From the NCBI RefSeq assembly GCF_043555835.1, contig NZ_JBIGHV010000001.1:496001-560000 (forward strand): 64,000 nt of DNA, given 5' to 3'. The notes under the pieces are model-generated. The model saw only the letters and a program-made list of their open reading frames with translations. It did not search any database and was not told the DNA's origin. This document shows positions 35,537 to 42,091 of this stretch, piece after piece; position 1 is the stretch's first letter; every line of letters starts with the position of its first letter. A program made the translations under genes and the position numbers. The stretch comes from Pelomonas parva. Its GTDB lineage: Bacteria; Pseudomonadota; Gammaproteobacteria; Burkholderiales; Burkholderiaceae_C.

Positions 35537-36514
35537 TCAGTGGCGTCGCACGACGACGACGGTCGCGTCATCGCGGCCGCGGCAATGGTCGCGCAATATC
35601 CAGCCGGCGATGACGATGGGCTCGCACTGCAGCAGGCCGGCGGCGCCGGCCAGGCTCCAGCGCGAGACGATGCCGTCGGAGTGCAGCACGAGGATGGCGT
35701 GCTCGGGCCAGTCGTGCGCACTGTCCTGCAAACGCCGAATTTGCACGCCCAGCGTGCCCGGCTGGGTCAGCAGGCTGCGGTCGCTGATGCCGGAGACCAG
35801 CCGGCCGACGATGTTGCCCGCGCCGGCCAGCACCAGCGGGGCGGGCGCAGCAGCCATGGCGGCGACGGCGACGGCGGCGCCGCGCGTGCTGCGCATGGTC
35901 GCGTGGGCGTCTTCCAGCAGCGCGGCGGGGCTGGCAGCGGGCGAGCGCTGGAACAGCGCCAGCGCCAGGTCCGAGGCCTCGGCGGCCTGGGGCCCGTGGC
36001 CCAGGCCGTCGGCCAGCATGAGCAGCAGCCGGCCGTCCTGCGCGCGCAGGCCCCAGCCATCGCCCGAGACCTGCTCGCCCGGCGCCGGCAGGCAGACGCC
36101 GGCCACGCTGAAGCCAGGCGTCGGCACGGGTACGCCGCCAAAGCGCGCGGCGATGACAGCGCCGCACCCTGGCAGCGAGAACGCCGAGAAGCGGTCGGCC
36201 AGGCGCTTGACGGCGCCCAGGCCGGTGCCGGCGGTGCCGCCGGTCGAGTAGCCGTCGCCCAGGCAGCGCGCCACGTCCATGCCGGGGCCGCGGTCCAGCG
36301 ACAGCAGCTGCACCGCCGCGCCATCCACGCCCAGCAGCAGCGCGCCGCCGCAGGCATGGCGGACGAGGTTGGTGCCCAGCTCGGTGATGCCAATGGCCAG
36401 GCGCCCGGCGGCGGCCTCGTCGAAGCCCAGCTCCTCGGCCAGCAGTCGCGCCGCGCGGCGGGCCTCGCCGACCTGGCTGGCGTCCTCGACGACGTAGCGC
36501 TGGAAGGGACGCAT
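35537..36514 (-). CDS. Fused GHKL-ATPase / SpoIIE-type phosphatase (RsbX-like)
   Basis: A 325-residue two-domain protein. The N-terminal third is an anti-sigma-type ATPase domain (ITELGTNLVRHACGG, DRGPGMD, GTGLGAVKRLADRF). The rest is a PP2C/SpoIIE-type serine phosphatase (LLLMLADGLGHGPQAAEAS, LVLHSDGIVSRW, RDDATVVVV). In Bacillus, RsbX dephosphorylates the stressosome proteins RsbR and RsbS and resets the system; the ATPase fusion is typical of the Gram-negative form. It starts 7 bases after the rsbT stop and is followed by two histidine kinases. Confidence 0.9.
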   Translation of the reverse strand: MRPFQRYVVEDASQVGEARRAARLLAEELGFDEAAAGRLAIGITELGTNLVRHACGGALLLGVDGAAVQLLSLDRGPGMDVARCLGDGYSTGGTAGTGLGAVKRLADRFSAFSLPGCGAVIAARFGGVPVPTPGFSVAGVCLPAPGEQVSGDGWGLRAQDGRLLLMLADGLGHGPQAAEASDLALALFQRSPAASPAALLEDAHATMRSTRGAAVAVAAMAAAPAPLVLAGAGNIVGRLVSGISDRSLLTQPGTLGVQIRRLQDSAHDWPEHAILVLHSDGIVSRWSLAGAAGLLQCEPIVIAGWILRDHCRGRDDATVVVVRRH

Positions 36515-36521
36515 GGGCGGG

Positions 36522-36935
36522 CTACTTCCAGCGCGTGATCGTCACGCGCGTGCCCTGGCCGACGGTCGACGCCAGCTCGAACTCGTTGACCAGCCGCTTG
36601 CTGCCCGACAAGCCCTTGCCCAGGCCACCGCCCGAGGTCCAGCCGTCCTTCATCGCCAGATCCAGGTCGGGGATGCCCGGTCCCTGGTCGACGAAGGCCA
36701 GCGTCAGCCCGGCACGGATGCCGTCCAGCCGCAGGCGCCACTGCATGTCGCCGCCGCCGCCATAGATCAGCGTGTTGCGCGACAGCTCGCTGGCTGCCGT
36801 GATCATCTTGGTCTGGTCGACCAGCGAGAAGCCGAGCTGCTGCGTCAGCTTGCGCACGAGCTGCCGGCTGGTGACAACATCGTGCTCGTTGCGGATCGCC
36901 ACGCTGCCTTCATTGCCCGTCTGATTCGTTGTCAT
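36522..36935 (-). CDS. rsbT: RsbT-like serine/threonine kinase (stressosome switch protein)
   Basis: A 137-residue GHKL-type kinase. N-box ASELSRNTLIYGGGG, G1 motif DQGPGIPD and G2 motif GGGLGKGLSGSKRL are all present. In Bacillus, RsbT is held in the stressosome, phosphorylates RsbS and RsbR under stress and is then released to activate a partner; here the partner is probably one of the downstream histidine kinases rather than RsbU. The ATG at 36935 is the first plausible start with the family-typical N-terminus; it overlaps the end of rsbS by 26 bases. Confidence 0.92.
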   Translation of the reverse strand: MTTNQTGNEGSVAIRNEHDVVTSRQLVRKLTQQLGFSLVDQTKMITAASELSRNTLIYGGGGDMQWRLRLDGIRAGLTLAFVDQGPGIPDLDLAMKDGWTSGGGLGKGLSGSKRLVNEFELASTVGQGTRVTITRWK

Positions 36936-37299
36936 CGGACTGCCCCTCGGTTGCTTGGCGGAGCAATGCCATGCCACGGTCGACGTTGAGCGCGGTGCGG
37001 ACGCCGTCCAGGGACAGCCCCAGCTCGACAAGCGTGATCGCGACAGCGGGCTGCATGCCCACCACCACCGATGACGCGCCCAGCACGCTGGCGATGCCCG
37101 AGATGCTGGCCAGCATGCGGCCGATGAACGAGTCGACCATCTCCAGCGCCGAGATGTCGATCAGCACGCCGGTGGCGCCGCTGCGCTGGATCTTGTTGGC
37201 GAGGTCGTCCTGCAGCGCCAGCGCGGTCTGGTCCATCAGGTCGACCTGGATCGTGACCAGCAACAGCTTGCCGATCTGCAGGATGGGGATGCGCTGCAT
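36910..37299 (-). CDS. rsbS: RsbS-like STAS-domain stressosome protein
   Basis: A 129-residue single STAS domain. The phospho-acceptor region IDISALEMVDSFIGRML has Ser57 at the place of RsbS Ser59 in Bacillus, so phosphorylation by RsbT is expected. The C-terminal helix region follows (GMQPAVAITLVELGLSLDGV), then a short acidic tail (EGQSDDNESDGQ). RsbS forms the stressosome core with RsbR and sequesters RsbT. It overlaps rsbT and is separated from rsbR by 219 bases that hold a repeat and a strong hairpin. Confidence 0.93.
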   Translation of the reverse strand: MQRIPILQIGKLLLVTIQVDLMDQTALALQDDLANKIQRSGATGVLIDISALEMVDSFIGRMLASISGIASVLGASSVVVGMQPAVAITLVELGLSLDGVRTALNVDRGMALLRQATEGQSDDNESDGQ

Positions 37300-37310
37300 G
37301 TCAACCTACC

Positions 37311-37408
37311 TTGGTCTTCGGGACGAGCGCCGGGCCGCTCCCAAGCCGGCCCGTTTGGCGATGTGCGAGCGGCTCAATGCCGCGAGCATCGCCGTCCCCT
37401 CGGGGGCT
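37311..37408. repeat. Dispersed intergenic repeat, copy B
   Basis: Second copy of the repeat described at 32513, same orientation, about 86% identical by eye. It begins GGTCTTCGGGACGAGCGCCG, keeps the GGCGAT ... ATCGCC stem-loop around CTCAATGC, and ends CCCCTCGGGGG. It is placed inside the rsbR-rsbS gap of a presumed operon and would be transcribed with it. Confidence 0.75.
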
Positions 37409-37419
37409 GAGGCCGGACT

Positions 37420-37442
37420 CAGCGCGCCCAGTGGGCGCGCTG
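37420..37442. other. Strong GC hairpin between rsbR and rsbS
   Basis: A perfect 10-bp stem, CAGCGCGCCC / GGGCGCGCTG, with an AGT loop, directly next to repeat copy B. There is no T-run on either side. In the minus-strand mRNA it sits between the rsbR stop and rsbS start and could limit read-through or protect a processed end. Confidence 0.7.
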
Positions 37443-37518
37443 TGCCTGCCGAAGAGCTGCGGCGTGAGCCGCGGCGCGGTCTGCAAGACCGGACAAGGTA
37501 CGCCTTGGACGAGGGGCC

Positions 37519-38367
37519 TCATGACGTGCGGCTGACGATGAAGCCGGTGCGCTTCAGGGCCACGGCCAGTGCATCGGCCAGCGTGGCCTTGGTGATGACG
37601 CCTTGCAGGTCGATGCCCAGATGCACGATGGTCTGCGCGATCTGCGGGCGGATGCCGCTGATGATGCATTCCGCGCCCATCAGGCGGATGGCCGTGACGG
37701 TCTTGAGCAGATGCTGGGCCACCAGCGTGTCGACGGTGGGCACGCCGGTGATGTCGATGATGGCGATGCTGGAGCCGGTGTCGACGATGCGCTGCAGCAG
37801 CTCCTCCATGACGATCTGCGTGCGGCCGCTGTCCAGTGTGCCGATCATGGGCGCGGCCAGCACGCCGTCCCACAGCTTGATGACCGGCGTCGACAGCTCC
37901 AGCAGCTCCTGCTGCTGGCGGGCAATGATGTCCTCGCGGGTGCGCTGGTAGGCCGACACGGTGAACTGGGCCATGTTGTCGATCAACGTGGACGCCTCCC
38001 ACACGGCGTTCACCAGCGCCGTTGCATCGCTGCCGAGCAGACGCTGCAGGCCGGTGAACAGCGGCTTCTTCAGGGCCAGCACGAAGCGGCTGGTGTCGGC
38101 CGCCGTCGACCCCTGCGCCGCACGCGAGCGCGACAGGCCGGCAAGGAACTCGCGGCTGGGCTCCCAGGCCTTGGCGTCGAAGTCGTCGAGGCCGCCGCCG
38201 GCGCGCAGGCCGGTGGCCATCGCGTCCAGCAGCGTCGCTGTGCCCTCCAGATCGGTGCTCAGCCCGCGACCGGCGCCGCCGGCAGTGAGTTCCGACCGCC
38301 ATTCGGCCAGCACCTGATCGCGGTGTTGGGACAGCAGCGCTTCAACGGCCGCACTGTTTTTCTGCAT
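37519..38367 (-). CDS. rsbR: RsbR-like stressosome sensor protein
   Basis: A 282-residue protein with an N-terminal helical sensor domain (about 1-150, RsbRD-like rather than an obvious globin) and a C-terminal STAS domain. The two threonines phosphorylated in Bacillus RsbR are conserved: Thr214 in DITGVPTVDTLVA and Thr246 in GIRPQIAQTIVHLG. RsbR proteins form the outer turrets of the stressosome and sense the signal. The ATG at 38367 has GAGG 6 bases upstream. It is the first gene of the stressosome operon. Confidence 0.92.
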   Translation of the reverse strand: MQKNSAAVEALLSQHRDQVLAEWRSELTAGGAGRGLSTDLEGTATLLDAMATGLRAGGGLDDFDAKAWEPSREFLAGLSRSRAAQGSTAADTSRFVLALKKPLFTGLQRLLGSDATALVNAVWEASTLIDNMAQFTVSAYQRTREDIIARQQQELLELSTPVIKLWDGVLAAPMIGTLDSGRTQIVMEELLQRIVDTGSSIAIIDITGVPTVDTLVAQHLLKTVTAIRLMGAECIISGIRPQIAQTIVHLGIDLQGVITKATLADALAVALKRTGFIVSRTS

Positions 38368-38556
38368 GGAGTCCCTCGCATGACATGTCGAGGCCACGAA
38401 AGGCTCGTGCTTATTGGCGACAGTTGCGAGCGATGGTAGGCCGCCAGACCGCAGCGCTCTGTCGGACAAGGCGCCGTACTGACACGCTATCTGCGCAGCA
38501 GCGTCAGCCCGATCAGCCAATGACGGCCGCCGCAAGTGCGGATTCCGTGAGCAGGT

Positions 38557-39351
38557 TCAACCGCCGATGTGCGAGGAGCGCACAGGCCGGAAGACGCCCG
38601 CCGGATCGTCCAGGTCCCAGCGCTCCACCACGGCGCTGCGGCCCGGGCCGGTGCGGATGACGTTGACCGAGTTGGAGATGCCGCCGCGCAGCCGGTCGCT
38701 GAGCGACGTGCCCGCCTGCACCGCCCACATCGGCCGCGGCAGGTCGGGCCAAACGTCCTGCAGCGGCAACACATAGGGCAGATGGATGTGGCCGCCCAGC
38801 ACCGCGTCGGCGCCCGCCTCGGCCCAGCGCCGCACGGCCGGTCCGTGGCCGCGCAGCAGGTTGTCGATGTCCACCGCCTGCAGCGCCGCCACTGGCTGAT
38901 GCACGGCCACGAGGCGCACCTGCCGCTCGGTGGCCCGCGCCAGCCGCGCCGCCACCCGGTCCACCTGCGCCGGCGACACCTCGCCATGCTTGTGCCGATA
39001 GCGCCGCGTCGTGTTGAGCGTGAGGACGAGCAGGTCGTCGCTCTCGAACTCGCCCTCCAGCACCGGGCCGAACGCGCGGGCGTAGCGGCGGTAGGGATGG
39101 AAGCAGCGGCTGAAGAGGTCGAACAAAGGGATGTCGTGATTGCCCGGGATGACCAGCCGCGCCGGCACGGCCAGCTTGTCGAAGAAGGCCCGTGCCGCGT
39201 CGAACTCGACCCGGCGGGCACGCTGCGTGATGTCGCCGGTGACCAGCAGCAGGTCGGGGCGCAGCTCGGCCGCCAGACGCTCCAGGGCCGCCATCGCGAT
39301 CGTCCGTTCGGTACCGAAGTGCGGGTCGGAGACCTGCAGCACCACCGTCAC
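38557..39351 (-). CDS. Calcineurin-like metallophosphoesterase
   Basis: A 264-residue cytosolic phosphoesterase. All five metal motifs are visible: SDPHFG at about 8-13, TGDIT, GNHDIP, VAVHQP and GGHIHL. The family includes cyclic-nucleotide, nucleotide and UDP-diacylglucosamine phosphoesterases; the sequence alone does not tell which substrate applies here. Its ATG overlaps the stop of the diacylglycerol-kinase-like gene by ATGA, which may hint at a phospholipid-related role. Confidence 0.88.
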   Translation of the reverse strand: MTVVLQVSDPHFGTERTIAMAALERLAAELRPDLLLVTGDITQRARRVEFDAARAFFDKLAVPARLVIPGNHDIPLFDLFSRCFHPYRRYARAFGPVLEGEFESDDLLVLTLNTTRRYRHKHGEVSPAQVDRVAARLARATERQVRLVAVHQPVAALQAVDIDNLLRGHGPAVRRWAEAGADAVLGGHIHLPYVLPLQDVWPDLPRPMWAVQAGTSLSDRLRGGISNSVNVIRTGPGRSAVVERWDLDDPAGVFRPVRSSHIGG

Positions 39352-40322
39352 GCGCCCGCCTCCGTGCCGTGCTGCGCCTGCGCTTCACGCCGCTCGGGCG
39401 CCAGCCCCGGCGGACGGATCAGCAGCAGCGGCTGCGGCGCCACCTGGAAGCGCAGCGGCAGCCGCATCTTCAGCACCTCGCCGTCGGTGGCCACCTTCAG
39501 CTGCCGGGAGCCGAAGCGGCGCGCCTTCACGGTCAGGCAGCGGAACGAGAGCTTCAGCAGCTGGTCCGCCTCGCCCAGCCGGCCGAAGGCGCCGCGCGCC
39601 AGCAGCGCCAGCATCGCCCAGCGGCCCACCGGCTTGAGCATGACGCCCGCCAGGCAGCCATGGTCGATGGCGTCGGCCACCGGCAAACCCACCTGCTCCA
39701 TCTGCAGCGCGTTGTTGCCGACGAACAGCGTCGGCGTGCGCACCTGCCGCGTGCGGCCCGGCAGCTCCACGCTCAGGCGCAGGCTGCGGTGGCCGCTGAG
39801 CAGCGTCTTGATGCCGGCGCCCAGCGCCACCAGCCGGCTGCGACCGAACTGCCGCTTCCAGGCCTCGCGGTCCTGCAGCAGCTGCGAGTACAGGCCGAGG
39901 CTGGCGTTGACGAGGAAGACACGGTCGTTGACCTGCCCGACCTGCACGGCCACGGCGTCCTCGGTCAGCAGCACGCGCAGGGCGCCGTCCAGGTCGGTGG
40001 GGATGCCATGCGTGCGCGCGAAGTAGTTGAAGGTGCCGCGCGGCAGCACGCCGAAGCGGCAGCCACTGCCCAGCACCGCCTGCGCGACGCCGTTGATCGT
40101 GCCGTCGCCACCGGCCGCGACGACGATGCCGCCCACGGCGCGGGCGCGGCGCACAGCCTCCTGCGCCTTCTCGGCCAGCTGGCCGGGCTGCTCCACCGGC
40201 AGCAGCTCACAGCGCCTGCCGGCGGCGGCGCAGGCGGCCTCCACGGCCGGGCCGACCTCGTCACGGTCGCCCCGGCCCGAGGCGCGGTTGAAGATGACGA
40301 AGAGCGGGGAGGGTTCTGTCAT
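39348..40322 (-). CDS. Diacylglycerol kinase-family lipid kinase
   Basis: A 324-residue protein with the DAGK catalytic fold. The N-terminal strand FVIFNRASGRGDRD, the nucleotide-binding GGDGTINGVAQAV, and FGVLPRGTFNYFARTHGIP (the GTxNxFA motif) are clear, and the C-terminal beta-sandwich follows. Members phosphorylate diacylglycerol or related lipids such as sphingoid bases; YegS-like function is possible. It is followed by the metallophosphoesterase with a four-base overlap. Confidence 0.87.
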   Translation of the reverse strand: MTEPSPLFVIFNRASGRGDRDEVGPAVEAACAAAGRRCELLPVEQPGQLAEKAQEAVRRARAVGGIVVAAGGDGTINGVAQAVLGSGCRFGVLPRGTFNYFARTHGIPTDLDGALRVLLTEDAVAVQVGQVNDRVFLVNASLGLYSQLLQDREAWKRQFGRSRLVALGAGIKTLLSGHRSLRLSVELPGRTRQVRTPTLFVGNNALQMEQVGLPVADAIDHGCLAGVMLKPVGRWAMLALLARGAFGRLGEADQLLKLSFRCLTVKARRFGSRQLKVATDGEVLKMRLPLRFQVAPQPLLLIRPPGLAPERREAQAQHGTEAGA

Positions 40323-40435
40323 GGCTGGGGCGTTGGCAACCGGCGTGCCCGGCTTGCCCGCAGTCTGCCCGAAGGCGCCGGAGCCGCCGGCCTACATGCC
40401 CTTGCCGGCTGGATCGCCCAAGCGTTGATCGTGCC

Positions 40436-41977
40436 TCAACGGAACACACCGACTGCGTCGACAAGGCTCGCCACCTGCTGCTTCAGGCTCATCGACGCCG
40501 CCGTGCTCTGCTCCACCAGCGCCGCGTTCTGCTGCGTGACCTGGTCCAGCTGGCCGACGGTCTGCCCCACCTGGGCGATGCCGCTGCTCTGCTCGCGCAC
40601 CGAGCCGCTGATCTCGCCGATCAGGTCGGACACGCGCTGCACCTTGCTCATGATCTCGCCCATCGCCTGCCCGGCATCGTCGACAAGCTTGGAGCCCGCC
40701 TCGACCTGCTCGACGCTGGCACCGATCAGCGACTTGATCTCCTTGGCCGCCTCGGCGCTGCGCTGGGCCAGGCTGCGCACCTCGGCCGCCACCACCGCGA
40801 AACCGCGCCCCTGCTCGCCCGCGCGCGCGGCCTCCACGGCGGCGTTCAGCGCCAGGATGTTGGTCTGGAAGGCAATGCCGTCGATGGTGCCGATGATGTC
40901 GGCAATCTTGCGCGAGCTGGCGCTGATGTCGCCCATGCGGGAGATGACCTGGGACACCGCCTGCCCGCCCTGCGTGGCGGCCGTTCTGGCCTGGCCCGAC
41001 AGATCATTGGCCTGCTGCGCCGTCTCGGCGTTGTTCTGCACGGTGGCCGTCATCTGGTCCATGGACGAGGCCGTCTGCTGCAGGCTGGACGCGGCCTGCT
41101 CGGTGCGCGAGCTGAGGTCCTCGTTGCCCTTGGCGATCTCGTCGACCGCCGTCTGCAGGTTCATCACCTGCTGGCTGACGTCGCTCACCAGCCAGCGGAA
41201 CATCAGGCCTAACTGGCTGATGCAGCGCATGCTCATGCCGATCTCGTCGGCGCGGTCCATGCTGGTCACCTCCTGCTGGGCACCGGTGGCCACGCCCAGG
41301 GCCTGCTTGCGCAGCTCTTCCAGCGGACGGGCAAACATCTGCTCGAAGGTGATGCCGATGATGACCATGCCCACGCCCACCACGGCCGCGAGGCGCGCCA
41401 GCGCCATCCAGTCCGACGTCAACGGAATGCCCGCGATCAGCATGGCCAGCCACACCAGACCCAGCGTCAGGCGGATGCGGCTGCGCGCGCCCAGCGTCTT
41501 GCGCCAGTTGAGCAGGCCCGCCAGGCCCGAGCCCAGCAGCAGGCCCTTGTGCAGGCGCACGCCGGCACGACCCTCGCGCATCTGCGCATACAGGCGCTCG
41601 GCAGCAGCCGACTCCTCGCGCGTGGCGCTGGTGCGCACGGACATATAGCCCTGCGGGCGGCCGTTGCGCACGATGGGCACGGCGTTGGCGCGCACCCAGT
41701 AGTGGTCGCCGTCCTTGCGGCGGTTCTTGACCAGGCCGGTCCAGGGTTCGCCGCCCTTGAGCGTGGCCCACATGTCGGCGAAAGCCTCCGCCGGCATGTC
41801 GGGGTGGCGCACGAAGTTGTGCGGCTGGCCGATGATCTCGTCGCGCGTAAAACCGCTGACGGCGATGAAGGCGTCGTTGGCGTACTTGACGTAGCTCTGC
41901 GTATCCGTGGTCGACATCAACGTGGCATCTGCCGCGAAGTCGAATTCCCGCTGTGTCACCGGCTGGTTGACGCGCAT
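40436..41977 (-). CDS. Methyl-accepting chemotaxis protein with N-terminal PAS domain (Aer-like)
   Basis: A 513-residue chemoreceptor. The N-terminal PAS domain (about 10-115) has the Aer/PAS signature FVRHPDMPAEAFADMWATLK and GLVKNRRKDGDHYWVRANA. Two adjacent hydrophobic segments (about 170-215) act as the membrane anchor, and a HAMP-like region leads to the methyl-accepting domain. The hairpin tip EAARAGEQGRGFAVVAAEVRSLAQRSA is conserved. Proteins of this type sense redox state or oxygen through a PAS-bound cofactor. The ATG at 41977 has GGAGGTGAT directly upstream; an ATG 9 codons earlier lacks a site. It stands as a single gene. Confidence 0.92.
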   Translation of the reverse strand: MRVNQPVTQREFDFAADATLMSTTDTQSYVKYANDAFIAVSGFTRDEIIGQPHNFVRHPDMPAEAFADMWATLKGGEPWTGLVKNRRKDGDHYWVRANAVPIVRNGRPQGYMSVRTSATREESAAAERLYAQMREGRAGVRLHKGLLLGSGLAGLLNWRKTLGARSRIRLTLGLVWLAMLIAGIPLTSDWMALARLAAVVGVGMVIIGITFEQMFARPLEELRKQALGVATGAQQEVTSMDRADEIGMSMRCISQLGLMFRWLVSDVSQQVMNLQTAVDEIAKGNEDLSSRTEQAASSLQQTASSMDQMTATVQNNAETAQQANDLSGQARTAATQGGQAVSQVISRMGDISASSRKIADIIGTIDGIAFQTNILALNAAVEAARAGEQGRGFAVVAAEVRSLAQRSAEAAKEIKSLIGASVEQVEAGSKLVDDAGQAMGEIMSKVQRVSDLIGEISGSVREQSSGIAQVGQTVGQLDQVTQQNAALVEQSTAASMSLKQQVASLVDAVGVFR

Positions 41978-42091
41978 ATCACCTCCACTGTGGTTTGGGA
42001 TCATGCAGACAGCTTGCAGGATGCCTGCAGCTGCATGATCGCGCGGCCGGTCAGGAAAGGCGAGACGTTAGAACACCACGAAAGCTGACCG

